A stretch of 64,000 nt of DNA from Simmondsia chinensis (GCA_018398585.1 JAGTTD010000001.1:38889938-38953937); one strand, 5' to 3'. Shown: positions 1 to 12,279, numbered from the stretch's first letter. Notes: a model not told the origin generated them from the letters alone. Made by a program: numbers and translations.

Positions 1-750
1 GGCCGATTTATACTTTTGGGAGGTTTACAAACTACAAGGATTTCAAGCTAGAATCCTGTCCAATAGAGATGTCAGGTTTGTGAACTATTTCTGGAAGATG
101 TTATGGAAGATGGCAAACACTTGTCTCACCTTCAGTATAGTCCATCATCCTTAAATGGATGGACAAACCGAAGTCACCAATCGCTCACTGGGCAACCTTC
201 TCCAATGCCTTGCTGTTAATAACATCAAGGGGTGGGAGATGAACCTACACCAGGCTGAGTTGGCTTACAACAGCTCCGTCAATAGAAGTACAGGGTTCGC
301 GCTACTCAATGTCGTTTATGGCTTTGTTCCACGCTCTTCGATAGACTTGGCACCTATTTCAAAACTGACCCATCCTCATGGGAAGGAGGAAGACTTTATC
401 TCCTCCCTTAGAGACACCCATGAGCAAACAAGGGCTCGATTGCTGCAAGCCACCGCCAAGTACGTGACGGCAAGTGATCGGAGACGCAGAGTCGTTAAAT
501 TCTAGGTAGGTGACAAAGTTTGGGCAATCTTGACACGGGCACGATTTCTGGCATGGGAGTATAACAAGCTGATAGCTCGCAAGATCCGATCTTTGGCAGT
601 ACTGGAGAGGATCAATTATAAAGCCTACCGTCTATAGCTTCCACCCGTATGAGGACGTCTGACATGTTCAATGTCAAGCACCTTGTTCCCTACTTTGATG
701 ACAACAATCTTGCTGATCCTCAGGCGAATTCGAGGGCGAGTTCTCTCTAA
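1..750 (+). pseudogene. Gypsy-A integrase, C-terminal half (degenerate)
   Basis: The translation shows the later part of the retroviral-type integrase core: a DRDVRF-like second-Asp region seen as NRDVRFVNYFW, then the glutamate motif MDGQTEVTNRSLGN at about 155, then a GPY/F-like C-terminal module (WEYNKL...ARKI...VLERIN). Stop codons interrupt it before the glutamate motif (TAA near 152), after VVKF at 503-505, and twice in the C-terminal module. Integrase joins retrotransposon cDNA to host DNA. The second catalytic Asp appears as Asn (SNRDVRF where relatives have SDRD). The gene is broken and only the last third is present. Gypsy-B and Gypsy-C carry the homologous region on the other strand. 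Confidence 0.85.
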
Positions 751-763
751 CCTAGGGTGTAAC

Positions 764-1157
764 TAATGCAGTGCGTAAGTAAAAAATTGGGGAAACATGA
801 AGGATTCAACAGCCTTCCCTTCAATTTTATTGTGAACTAGTAAACAAGGGGAAAATTAACTCAATTTCTCACAGCCTGAGAAAGAGAGAAAACTCTAAAA
901 CACAGAAATAAAATCTAAAAATTGAATGAATTACATCCTAAATTCCTCTTGTACATAAAGAGGAGCTAATTAACTTGGAGTTAAACAATAAGAGATAATT
1001 ATAAACTAAAAGTTAAGTTAAATATGAAAAAAAAAATATAAATCTAATCCTATTAAACTCAAACTCTATTTGTTGCGTATCCTCAGCCTACGTCCCCGTA
1101 CCCTCCAACTTCGTACCCACCAGGTAACTCGCTAATGCTCATATATGGGCTGCATCA
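764..1157 (-). repeat. LTR of the Gypsy-A/B/C family, inverted relative to its pol
   Basis: The block starts TAATGCAGTGCG (family start TGATGCAGCGCG) and ends GGCTGCATCA (family end CGCTGCATCA). Internally it follows the + strand reading of the Gypsy-B and Gypsy-C LTRs: a CAACAGCCTTCCCTTCAATT block, then an ACTCAATTTCTCACAGCCTGAG block, then a Cys/Pro-rich end. In B and C this reading goes with minus-strand coding, whereas Gypsy-A codes on the plus strand. Length is 394 bp against 461-491 bp in B and C, so there have been deletions. Divergence from B and C is high. Confidence 0.7.
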
Positions 1158-1539
1158 AACAGCATCCTTTTTGGTGTTTGTTTTGGTAACGTCTAGAGAA
1201 GAAACCCACCAAGTCAAACCATAATAGAGACAAGAAAGTTACTCAGGAAGAAAATAACAAAGAAACGGGCTCAGGTTGATTTCTAGCTGGCCAAAGATCC
1301 TTCCAGGATGGTTTTGACCCCGACCACGCTGAAGCAAGTTGCCCAAAGAGAATAGATCCTAAGGATCCAAAGGAAAAGGTTGACCTAGGAGTCAGGAAGG
1401 CTAAAAAATACCCTTGTAAGAAATTGGAGAGATGGGCAAGTGTTCATCTTCAGAGGGTAACAAGTGATGGCGGGGCAAATTTACCAAGGACACATGGACA
1501 CAAAAACTATTTCTCGCTGAGTAGGATTATAGCCCTTTT

Positions 1540-4500
1540 ATCGTCAATTTGGTGGAACTTTTGGACTGGGTTGACCCGACTTGGTTAGATATAGAGAACA
1601 CCTTCCATGAAATACCCAAACCCATGGAAGAGTCTAGCAATCGAGAGGTTAGATGCAATGCTCAACCTCATGATCAAGATACGCATATTGAGGAAGGTCT
1701 CAAAAAGGAGATGGTCGAGAGGCTTCGTATTTAGTTTGGTTCTATGTCCAAGAAAGATGAAGTCAGACCCTCCTTAGCCTTATGGCTAAAGAAACTCAAG
1801 ACGACTTGGAAGGGGTTGTTGTGATAGTTGATGAAGTATCTCAAGTGGAACTAGTGGCTAAAGTAATGGTTTCAAAAGGTAATCCTAAACCCTTATCTTT
1901 TAAATTCGAGTATAATCTCATAGATAATTCATGATCACCCTAACGTAATGAAAATGTTGTTTGATGCACCTTCCATTGCCAAGAAATTGGTTAAGCCTTT
2001 GCACACAAAACCCAAGTTCGATGGTGTTTTGGTTAACGAGATCTTAGTGGATAATGGCACAACCATCAACATCTTGCCTTCATATATGTTGGGATTCATC
2101 TGTAAATTCGAGATGCCTTTATCACTTTCGACGTGGCAATCTATGGTTTTTCTAGAGCCAATACCAAGTTTGAGGGGGTCATCTTGATCGTGCTGAGTGT
2201 TGGCAACTTGAGTAAGCTAGCAAGCTAATCTAAAAGCAGCACCAGCTAAGATGAATGATTTAAGAGCATAGGTTTAAGATCCTATTCTTGACCTTAATCT
2301 TGGCTTTAAGGAAAATCTAAAGCGTACTTACATGAGTGTTCTGCTTTTTGAAGAATAGAGAGATGAATATGTACTCCTGCTCCTTGAGTTTAGGGACTTT
2401 TTCTCATCTAGAATAATCATGAGATGTTTGGCTTGGAGGGAAAGGTGGTACAACATAAGTTACCAATCAAGTCAGGGTCAAAGCCTATTATCCAGGCTTA
2501 ACATAGAATGTCCAAAGAAACCACAGACTTGGTCAAACTTGGTGGAATTGGGAGAAGACATAGGTATTATTAAGGGCCAATCCATTGGGGAACATATAAT
2601 TTATATAAAGAAAAAGGTTTACTTGCTTCTTTTTCAGGGTAAGAAGAGGTACAGAAAATGCCTCAAACCATTGTTTGTGTACCAGGCGTTACGAGAGGTG
2701 ATTTGGAGACTCTTGAAGGCTAAATTCATTCATATGGCAAGGTATGTTGAGTGGCTAGCTAACCTAGTCCCTATGACTAAAAAGAATGACAAAATTAGAG
2801 TCTATATTTACTTAAGGGACCTGAACACAGCCACACTAAAGGATTAGTATCCTATGCCCATTGCTAATTTTCTCATTGATTCAAAAGATGCCCACAAGAC
2901 TATGTTTAGGTGTCCCAGATAAATAGGGACCTTGGAATGGGTGGCTACGCCATTTAGGTTGAAAAACACTAGTGTCACTTACCAATGAACTATGAACATG
3001 GTTTTTCATGGCTTAATTGCAAAACCATGGAAGCCTGTATAGATGACATAGTGATCAAGGCGAAAACCCAAGTTGAGCACTTGAAAGATATAAGACGAAC
3101 GTTCTTGCCATTGAGAAGCCACAATCTCAAAATGAACCATTTAAAGTGTGCCTTCGGGAATTAAGATGGAAACTTCTTGGGATTCCTTGTGCATCAAAGG
3201 GGAGATTGAGGTTGACATAAATAAGGAAAGAGCCATTCAAAATGACAAATCGCCCTCTATTAAAAAGGAACTTTAATGTTTCTTAGGACAGTTCAATTTC
3301 TTAAGATGTTTCATCTCAAATGTTGCAGAAAAAGCAAGAGTTTTCTCTCTCTTACTAAGGCTGAACTTTGAACGAGACTTTAAATGGGGGGCGGAACATC
3401 AAATGACTTTTGAGGCCATTAAAGAGTATTTGATTAGGCCACTAGTGTTGATTCCATCGAAGCAGGGAAAACCATTAAAGATGCATGTTTCTACCTCTAT
3501 TGAGTGCATAGGTTGTTTTTTTTAGTACAACACAACAAGCAGGGGTTTGAACAAGCTGTATTCTACTTGAGACATTATTTGAAAGAATGTGAAATAAAAT
3601 AACCTCCATTGAAAAGTTATGTCTATCTTTGTATTATGCATCTGTAAAATTGAGATATTACTTTCGTTAATTCACTATTTATGCAAGTTCTCCGATAGAT
3701 ATCCTTAAGTACATGTTAGACAGACCACTAATGAGAGGGGGGTTGAATAAGTGGAGCATATCACTAATTCATTACGAGTTAGCGTATGTGTGACAAAGGC
3801 TAGTAAGCATTGGTAGAATTTTGGGCTTACCATCCTAATATAGAAAGAAAATTGACCCATGAAAAGGGGAGATCTTGGTATTAAGAATAACTCCTGAAGA
3901 CTTTACTTTGACGGATCAAAGACTAAGTCTAGTGCTAGTGTGGGTGTCATTATTTGAGTCATTCTTAGGAGTTATTACCAAACTTTCTATGACCTTCATG
4001 GTTAGAACCTCCAACAAAGAAGAAGAATATGAGGCATTGATCATTAGTGTCAAAACCTCCTTGAAATAAGAGTTTCAAGCGTTGAAATAAAAAGGATTTG
4101 CGTTTGGTAATTTATGAAGTGAAGGGGGAGTTTCATAGTTTTAGTCACACCTCAGATAAAAATATTTCGATAGCATAAGAACTATTGAAAATTTTTTGTA
4201 AGGTGCAGATTAAGTACGTAATCACAACAAGACAGTCAATAACTTTGCTCAATTAGTGTTTAGCTGCAGGTTGTCGCAGTGTGAGGCATCCATGGTTATT
4301 AAGACCAAGGTCCTAGGAAATGATCTCGAGATCACCAAGTCTATTGTATTTGAAAGCAAGGTGGTTCCAAGGATTCCTTTTACTTCCTCGAGATATGAAA
4401 AAAATATGAAAATAAGAGCACACAAGTATCACCTAGATGATGAATCTAGAGTCTATAAAAAGAGATGCCAATGGAGTTCTCTTTAAGTGTCAAGACTTAG

Positions 4501-5600
4501 ATAAAGCCAGGTTGGTTGTGATAGGGGCACTAAAAGGTATTTTCTGTTCTCATTTGGCTAGAAACAAGACACACTGGTTGATTAGAAGCCATGGCTATTA
4601 CTTGCCATTCATGATAATTTCATCAAATATACCGAAGGATGTTGAGCATGCCAAAGACATGGGCATGTTTCTAGAGTCCCTGCATCTGAGATGCATGCAG
4701 TAGTTATACCATGGCCCTTTCAAGGTTGGGCAATGGATATTATTGGAGAAATTAATCCTCCTTCAAGCAAACACATTCATATATCCTCGTGGCTATAAAT
4801 TGTTTTAGGAAATGGGTTGAGGCTATGCCATATGGAAATATTAATCAGCAAGATGTGATTGATTTCATTAAGGAGTATCCTGTGCAGGTATGCTATCCTT
4901 GAAGTCAAAATCACAAATTAGGCCAGAGTGTTTAATGGGCCTGATTAAGGAGTTCAGTAAGAATTTTAATATTAAAATCTTAAATTCCACTCCTTACTAC
5001 GCCCAAGCAAATGGGTAGGTAGAATTAACTAATAAGATTCCTGTGGCCAATATTGAGGATAATCACATAAGGTTGCATAAGCTGCTACTTAATGCTCTTT
5101 GGGCTTATAGAACATCTAAGAAAGATGCTACTGGAACAACTCCTTTTCATTTAACATATGGCCATGATGTCATGCTCCTAATGGAAGTAATAGTTCAATC
5201 TATAATGTTGGATCATGAAGGGAAGTTTGCTGAATTTGATTATAAACATGCCATGGTGGATGAACTAAATGACTTGAATCAAGACAAACTTGATGCTCTT
5301 CATAAGCTTGAGAAGTAGAAAAGAAAAGTACCCAAAGCCTGTAACAAAAAGGTCAAACTAAGATCCTTTATTTTGGGAAGCTCAGTTTGGAAAGTGGTTT
5401 TTCCCATTGGCTAGAAAGACCGTGTTTATAAAAAATGGTCCCCAAACTAAGAATGCCTACTTCAAGACTTAGTTGGGAGGACCCATCAAGTGGCCATTAA
5501 TGGTAGGTTCTTAAAGAAATATATGCCTTCAATTTGGGATTCTAATAAAAAAGTGCTTAAGTTTAGATTCCCAAAGTTAGGGGCTTAGTTTCAATATCAA
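1540..5600 (+). pseudogene. Tat-type pol: protease, RT, RNase H, second RNase H, integrase
   Basis: Domains appear in order across all three frames. Protease: LVDNGTTINILPS at about 2047-2085. RT: palm segments such as VPMTKKNDKIRVYIYLRDLN near 2770-2830 and VATPFRLKN near 2943. RNase H: KLRYYFR...IYASSPIDILKYML, ending near 3830. Second RNase H: YFDGSKTKSSASVGVII at about 3900-3950 and EEEYEALI near 4020. Integrase: AMDIIGEINPP (first Asp) near 4735, YYAQANG.VE (Glu) near 4995-5025, then ALWAYRTSKKDATGTTPF and a C-terminal KYMPSIWD end near 5540. Dozens of stops and frameshifts make it non-functional. The first 350 bp or so is not clearly assignable. No gag domain was recognised upstream. 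Confidence 0.8.
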
Positions 5601-5689
5601 TTCGCTTCTGAGAATCATGTTGTAAAAATTGATATGTAATTTCATTCATGAATGAGGGGTAAGGGAAGTTTGTACAAGAATTACAAGCT

Positions 5690-6912
5690 TTACAACTTAA
5701 TACCCTTTCTTCATTCTAGCTAAAGATTCTTCAATAGCCGCCAACTTGGTTGCAGCCTGAGTGAGCTAGTTATCGGCTGAGGTGACTTCTTCTTAGAGAA
5801 TTTGCTTCGATGCTGTCTGCTCCAGTTCATGGATCCTTGAGTTCCGAGTGATATTCTGTTGTTTAAGGACTATGAGCTTCCCCCAAGCTAGCTTAGTTGT
5901 TGTTCTAGCATCTAGACTTAATCTTCAGTAGCTTGAATCTTTTAGGCCTACTGAGTTTGAGTATCTTGGCCACCTGAAGTTCCTCAAGCAAGAGGTATAA
6001 GTCCTCGAGGATTGCTGAATGTTTGAGCTCCTTGTTTGTTGATTGGTAACGACAATTCTACTTTAGAAGTGAAGGAACCTCGTAAGGAACTTTGATAAGG
6101 ATCGTCTCAAGAGTCTCAAATTGCTTCATGAGTGTGGTCTTTGAATCATCCTTCAAGCCCTTATAAGGGCTAGGGCTTCTTGACTATTTGAAGTTGAGGC
6201 CAAGGTCTATATTAGAAGTTGAACCAAGGTACTTAGTCTCTATGAGTGTGGGGATGACTCTAGATCAACTTTTTGAAAGGCCGAACTCCCACTTACTTCA
6301 AGCCTTACCAAGGGAGAAGTTTCCTTGGTGAGAAAAGAGGAGGAGGGGGTGGCTAGGAACAAGGAATAAGAGGCATTAGAATCCCATGAGGCATGACTTT
6401 GTGTTAAGAAGTCAAAGCCATGAGTTAGGTCCTTACCTTTGGTGCCTCGAGTGGAGTTGGAGTTGTTGTTGCTTCTTGCTCTTCATGGATGTGGTTGTTT
6501 GCTTCAGACGGCATGTCTATCACAAAACAATGAGTTAGAGCCAATTCATGGTTCAAATAAAGTAACTCATACAATGAGCGGGATAGTATTACCTTCATGA
6601 ACTTCTTCGATTATAATTGGGGGCTCCTAAGGGAGTAGATATGGGGCTTGAATGAGTTTCTACCACAATGGAGTCGAAAGGGTTGTCCTATCCAAGATGT
6701 CACCTATAACTACCTCCAGGATAGAGGAGATAGTGCCCTTTGCTTCCTTTATAGTTGGGTGCACACCCTTTGTTCTATTTGGAGATCATGGGACTTGGCT
6801 CTTAGAGGATGAATCTGGAATATCAACAATAACATGAGTTACTTGAGGTGCTGGATAACTTGAAATCAAAAAGAGGGTTAAATTAGTTTGGGAAAAGAAA
6901 GCAGGGATAAAG
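5690..6912 (-). pseudogene. Antisense ORF of the Tat element, C-terminal part (coiled coil)
   Basis: Read on the minus strand, this stretch gives a Ser/Thr-rich segment (KDLTHGFDFLTQSHASWDSNAS-like) and then a Leu/Lys/Glu-rich end (ELEQTASKQIL, AATKLAAIEESLARMKKG) that looks like a coiled coil, ending near 5690. It is broken by stops. It continues the PMD-encoding segment at 17251-19172; the two were one unit before CACTA-1 inserted. A splice acceptor-like CAG near 6852 and a donor-like GTAATTG near 17277 suggest CACTA-1 landed in an intron; this is inference. It lies antisense to the pol gene, between integrase and the 3' LTR. Confidence 0.6.
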
Positions 6913-7450
6913 CACTACTATATAATAGGGCTACGGCAACAGTTAGAAATTGTTGTTGTAGACTAAAAACCGTTATTGTAGGTCTATGGCAACGGTTTCT
7001 GAACCGTTTAATACGCGACCGTTGTCGTAACCTATAACAGCGGTTTTTAGGACAACAGCAATGAATTACAAAGCGTTACAATAGAGCTATCAATAGCAAC
7101 GATTTTTAGCTTCCATATGACAACGGTTATATTTATTTAAGGCAACGGTCTTTTTTTCCATAGAAATGCCTATAGCAATGGTTTTTTATGAAATAACATC
7201 GGTTTTTAGGTACCTGTTGTTGCGGGCTTTCCTATAATGGCAACAATTGTTATTGCAACGGTTTTTTCATAGACTACAACAGTTTTGGATACCTTTTACA
7301 ACTGTTTTTTTTCCCCTATGGCAACACTTTTTTGCTATTAAACATAACAGTTTGGGAAATCTATTACAACGATTTTTTTCCCCTATAGCAACGATTTTTC
7401 AGCAAACAAGCTAACAATTTGGGAAGCCTATTGCAATAGTTTATTACATA
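6913..7450. repeat. CACTA-1 left terminus and subterminal repeat block
   Basis: More than a dozen copies of a short motif (GGCAACGG, AACCGTTG, GCAACGGTTTTT and variants) occur in both orientations at roughly 20-50 bp spacing. In characterised CACTA elements such subterminal motifs are the binding sites of the TnpA-like protein. The motif ACGCGACCGTTG near 7014 also occurs, as ACGCGACC, in the right end of CACTA-2, pointing to related families. Confidence 0.85.
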
Positions 7451-8261
7451 TAAGAACCGTTCAATGTACATTTATAATCCTATATTGCAATAAAATTAGT
7501 ACACCTATTTCAAACAACAAATATGGCAAACTTGATCTTCCAAATAAGAAATATCCAACTTCATCCATTGACAACAAAATTACTACTACCAATTGTCAAC
7601 AAAATAACATCCATTATGTCCAACATAAAGCCCAATTAGTTTGGCACAACAACCTACCAAAGCACAAAATAGCCTAACACACTCTATTGTTACTTACAAA
7701 AGTATGCACAACCTAATTTTTGAGGTTAGCTACACAATAATCAGAAAACATCATGAACGTCGTATTCATCATGACCTTCAACATCATCATCATCATCATC
7801 TACCTGCCATGAAAAAAATATTAAATCATGAGCACAAAGTTAAGAGCAACATTTAATAAAGGATACATTCTGTCTTTACATTGACAAAAAGATAATATTC
7901 GCCAATAAAGTCCAATATAAAACCCAATTAAAAAGACACGATTATCCACCAAGGCAAAACATAGTGTCGTACAAAATTCAATTGTAATCGGCAAATGTAT
8001 GCACCATATTAAAGAGTCTCAAAGAGTTTACTAAAACATGAATAGTAACTATATAGAAACTCAGAAAATGATGCTACAAAGAGGGCACTAAATCATCCAT
8101 GGATGATCGAATAATTAAACTTAAAAACATCATAGCAATAAATCCGAAGCCACTTTTTAAAAAATCAAGAAACTTTAAAAAAAAAAAAAAAAAATTCTTA
8201 AGCAATGTGAACATAAGTCATATTATATCTCATGCTGTCTCTAACCTCTATTTGGAACACA
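7451..8261. other. CACTA-1 internal non-coding stretch
   Basis: No coding signal was recognised. The stretch is AT-rich and holds a short CAT microsatellite near 7785-7800 and an A17 run near 8177. The small open frames here (for example 7641-7856) have low-complexity products and no domain. Confidence 0.5.
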
Positions 8262-8700
8262 CATTTCTCACACATTCTCTAGCTTTAATATATTAAGTAG
8301 ACTACAATACTAAACAAATATATGAACCGAACAAATTAAAGCACATATTTCTCTCATATTCTCTAACCTAAATACATAAAGTAGACCACAATACCCAAAC
8401 ATCAGTCATATTGTATTTCATTTATTACGCGGTCTCTAATCTGTAATTGAAGCACAAATTTTTAAAACGTTCTCTAGCCTAAATATATATAGTACACCAC
8501 AATACTAAACAAATATATGAACCGAACAAATTGAGGCACACATTCTCTAGCTTAATTACATAACGTAGACCGCAATACCTAAACAAGTCATATTGTATTT
8601 CATTTATCACGTGGTCTTGAATCTCTAATTAAAGCACACATTTCTATAATGTTCTCTAGCCTAAATATATATAGTAGACAACAATACCCAAACAAATTTC
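8262..8700. repeat. Tandem repeat, about 185-195 bp unit, in CACTA-1
   Basis: The phrase ATATATGAACCGAACAAATT recurs near 8319 and 8514, TTGTATTTCATTTAT near 8411 and 8593, and TTCTCTAGCCTAAATATATA near 8470 and 8652. This gives a little over two imperfect units of about 185-195 bp. No coding potential is visible. Confidence 0.7.
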
Positions 8701-8848
8701 ATAAAATATTAAAGTACCAAACCGATTTTCTCAGTTGATCAAAATAATTCCTAAAACTGAAAGCACATTTCATCAAAAATATCACAAAATCTCAAGCCAC
8801 ATGACCCTAAGAGGGGGAGAAGCAGAAACATAAATTGAAGAAGCACAC

Positions 8849-9600
8849 CTAATTCTGTCGAGAATTTCTAGCACCAGATGAAGAAGCACCATTTTGATTA
8901 GGAGCAGTACCAGCATCACCGAGTGACTCAACTAATCCTTGTAGCACTTCAAGTCCAAGATTACTTAAGCATGAGACAATGGCTCCAAGCTTTGTTATAA
9001 GTTCCTTTAAAACTTCTTTCGTAACATCAGCTTTGAGTTCTGCTTTCATAGCATCCATAATGCTAGATGGAATTTGTATGTCAATCACTTTTGCCTTTCC
9101 TTTCACATGCATTTGACAAACACCCCTCCCATAAAGATGCAGTCAACCGGGATGTTCATCAGCATAACCTCAGCGAAGGAGTCCCTATTCTTGGTGTTTG
9201 CACCATCCTTCGCATTAATCTTGTCCTATTGTGACTGAACTTCACCCTACATAAGTGTACAAATAAAAGAAGAGTCAAACAAATTAAGACATTAGTCGTT
9301 AACTTATTAATAAATCAACTTACAATTTTAGCGACGGTGCTCCCTATATCGTCTTTGTATTCTTTACCGGGTTTTCTTTTGCGTGTTAGGACGAACATTT
9401 CTGCTAGTGAAGGAGGTTGCTTATCTGGATTAACTTGTTGCTACATATGGCACCAAAGTAAGAACTGTAGATAAAATTTTAGTCTTTTGTAATTATAGGA
9501 GTGCCTAAAGATGGATATAACAATTAGAGAGCTCTTTTACGAATCCATAACTTATACGTGCGAAGCTTTTTCTCCCGACCATGTGCCTAAATTTCAGCCT
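8849..9600 (-). pseudogene. CACTA-1 Transposase_24-type (TnpA-like) gene
   Basis: Exon-like segments on the minus strand match the plant Ptta/En/Spm 'Transposase_24' pattern. From the 5' end they are: KFRHMVGRKSFARISYGFVK (about 9575-9515), PPSLAEMFVLTRKRKPGKEY (about 9415-9355), and an open last exon ending ASSSGARNSRQN at 8849 with an amphipathic, Leu-rich stretch (MDAMKAELKADVTKEVLKEL). In CACTA elements this product binds subterminal repeats and assists the TNP2 transposase. Equivalent genes lie in CACTA-3 (37445-39937) and CACTA-4 (62937-63980), also on the minus strand, with the same order of motifs. A possible further 5' exon lies near 9720-9800. A stop in the segment near 9230 and one after the first motif suggest decay. 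Exon limits are approximate. Confidence 0.65.
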
Positions 9601-9859
9601 AAGCAAATTAGGGCTATTGATTGCAGCCACATTCAACAAAATACACATGAGAAAACATATCATATATACAATTATGATATATATATAGTGAAAATATGTT
9701 CTTTTAATCTATTATTCCTGGGCTACCTGGGTATTCCATCGCCTAAAGAGAGCTCTCATTCGATAATCAGGGAAAACTCCTCTATAGCGGTTAACCCACA
9801 CAAAAATAAAATAACAAATATTGCTTCATCCATATGGTCAAGAGATGAACTTCTCATGT

Positions 9860-10689
9860 AACAAACATTTCCAAAAATTCAACCACAAATCACTGAGAGT
9901 GAAGTTTTTTTACCATGTAACAAAAATTTCCGAAAGCCTACCATGACCATTAATAGATTATGAACCTTATTTTGGGTAATAATTAACAAGTATAAATATC
10001 CTTATAAATTAAAACTGCAAACATTAACAATGGTGATTGGAAGAAAAATAAAAATAAAAAAACCTAAATTTACATTGTTCAACTATGCCTATATTCATGG
10101 AAAACAGCATAACAATACAATTATGAGAATAGTACACGCCACAATTTCTAATAGTGCTCAATTATAACTTACAGAAAATTATTTCCAAGGGAAAACGTTT
10201 TGCTCTTGAAAGGTGGAAATTAATTTCCCTTGTAAAATTAGGAAAATCATCATTTCAAAGCCTCAAGGTATTCGTTAATTGTAGACAACTAGTAAAATAG
10301 ATTTATTTTTTTGAATGACTCCAAACTCTAACAAGCAAAAACGCAACAATAATTATAAGATTCAAGGAAAATAAAACAGTATCGAACATAGACAACAATA
10401 AAATAGAAATAATAACAGACATGCAAGCATAAGGACGCTATAAACTTTCCTTACAATTTTCTTGAAAAAAATCCTTAGAGCAATATTTGTATTTTTCATG
10501 ATTCAAAACAATGTATAACCATGAAGTGATTCAAGTTGCTTTATAGTGGTTGGCCACCCTGGGCGCGTGTGTCTTATAATATATGATTTGTAATAATGAT
10601 GAGAAAATTCATTAAAAATACCTACGTAGATTATGTGGCGAAAATGACAAAACAACAGCAACACACAAAAACAATTGCTATGAAAATAA
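9860..10689. other. CACTA-1 internal stretch without recognised gene
   Basis: AT-rich sequence. A short inverted pair (TTTCCAAGGGAAAACG near 10181 and AATTTCCCTTG near 10221) is visible. No coding signal was recognised. Confidence 0.4.
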
Positions 10690-11660
10690 TCACGAAATCA
10701 AATTAGGGCAAACTCAAATGAACTTGAGCCGCAACACATGAAAATGGAGAAGCTATTTATGTCCAGTTTAAGTTGTTTACCATGAAAATATGCACGAAAT
10801 CAAATTAGGACAAACTCAAATGAACTTAAGCTGCAACCCACAAAAATGGAGAAGCTATTTATGTTTGTTTTAAGTTATTTACGATAAATATATGCACAAA
10901 ACCAAATTAGGGCAAACTCAAATGAAATTAAGCGGCAACACACAAAAATGGAGAAGCTATTTATGTCCATTTTAAGTTATATACCATGAAAATATGCACG
11001 AAATCAAATTAGGGCAAACTCAAATGAACTTAAACCCGAACACACGGAAATTACAAAGCTGTTCATGTCAATTCTAGGTTGTTTACCATGAAAATACACA
11101 CGAAATCAAATTAAGACAAACTCAAATGAGCTTAAGCCGCAACACACAAAAATGGAGAAGCTATTTATGTCCATTTTAGTTATTTACCATGAAAATATGC
11201 GCAAAATCAAATTAGGGTAAACTCAAGTGAACTTAAGCCACAACACACGAAAATTATAAATCTATTCATGTCAATTTTAGGCTATTTACCATAAAAATAC
11301 ACATGAAATCAAATTAGGGCAAACTCAAATGAACTTAAGCCGCAATACACAAAAATGGAGAAGTTATTTATGCCCATTTTAAGTAATTTATCATGAAAAT
11401 ATGCACGAAATCAAATTAGGGCAAACTCAAATGAACTTAAACCGCAACACACAAAAATTACAAAGCTATTTATGTCAATTTTAGGTTATTTACCATGAAA
11501 ATACAGACAAAATCAAATTAGGGCAAACTCAAAGGAACTTAAGCCGCAACACATGAAAATGGGGAAGCTATTCATGTCAATTGAAAGTTATTTTCCATGA
11601 AAATACGCACGAAATTGGATCATACTCAAACAAACTTGAACTGCAACACTTGAAAATGGT
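10690..11660. repeat. 102-bp minisatellite, about nine to ten units, in CACTA-1
   Basis: The phrase GAAATCAAATTAGGGCAAAC (or a close variant) recurs at 10693, 10796, 10899, 11000, 11102, 11203, 11305, 11407, 11509 and, weakly, 11611, a very regular period of 101-103 bp. Two unit types can be told apart. Type A has AAAATGGAGAAGCTATTTATG; type B has AAATTACAAAGCTATTCATG. Units 1-3 are A, then B, A, B, A, B follow. Both strands contain stops in every unit, so this is not a coding repeat. Confidence 0.95.
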
Positions 11661-12279
11661 AAAGATATTATGTCATTTACCTCAAAAATGGAGAACAAAG
11701 AAGTGAGTGTAATGAAAATGGGTCACAGCAACGAGGAGCAGAGCACGAAAATGGAGCACAGCGACGAGGAGGAGCAGAGCGCGCAAACAGGGCTGTGACT
11801 TTGTGAAAACGAAATGTAGGAAAGGGGAGTTTTAATTTTTCTTTCAACATTTTCTTTTGATATTTTTCTTAATTCCTTTTAACATTTTCTTTTAAAAATT
11901 CTTTTGTTATTGGAAATTATGGCAGGAAAATTTTGTAAATTTGACAGTATACTACTAAAATTTCATTTACCCCCACTACTGCTCCTCTACATGTATTTTG
12001 TGACAGGTAAAATCTCATAACTAACGATGGACAATAAATATTGCCATAATAATGCACAATTTCATAATTAATTTCTAACAACTTATATTTTCTGTCATAA
12101 TTGCCCTACCATTGACGATGGTTTTTACCATTTGTCTTAACCAGTTGTCCTAAATAAGTATCAAATCTAATTGACCATCAAGTACCAAACGAGTCGAGTA
12201 TTAAACCACTCGACTCATACTAATTTATTAGTTACATAAGTATTATTTTATACCCAATCGAACTTCAATTAAAGGACAA
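11661..12279. other. CACTA-1 internal stretch before the nested element
   Basis: There is a short purine-rich segment near 11740-11790 (GAGCACAGCGACGAGGAGGAGCAG type) that could be an exon or 5' UTR remnant, then AT-rich sequence. No gene was recognised. Confidence 0.4.

Larger units (their letters stand above)
1..1157 (+). mobile_element. Gypsy-A, 3' fragment of a Ty3-gypsy LTR retrotransposon
   Basis: The window opens inside a Ty3-gypsy integrase read on the + strand, followed by an LTR-like block at 764-1157. Its integrase is clearly related to those of Gypsy-B and Gypsy-C later in the window (shared GFVPRSSIDLAP-type segment), so it belongs to the same family, although it is more decayed. 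The 5' part of the element lies outside the window. The LTR-like block has the orientation expected for a minus-strand copy, which is odd (see findings). The sequence right after 1157 changes character and belongs to a Tat-type element. Confidence 0.85.

Noticed and set aside
7641..7856. 71-codon His-rich ORF
   Set aside because: The His run comes from a short CAT microsatellite in CACTA-1 non-coding sequence.
10690..11660. Regularly spaced repeats as a possible CRISPR-like array
   Set aside because: The whole 102-bp unit repeats, with no unique spacers, in a plant transposon. It is a minisatellite.
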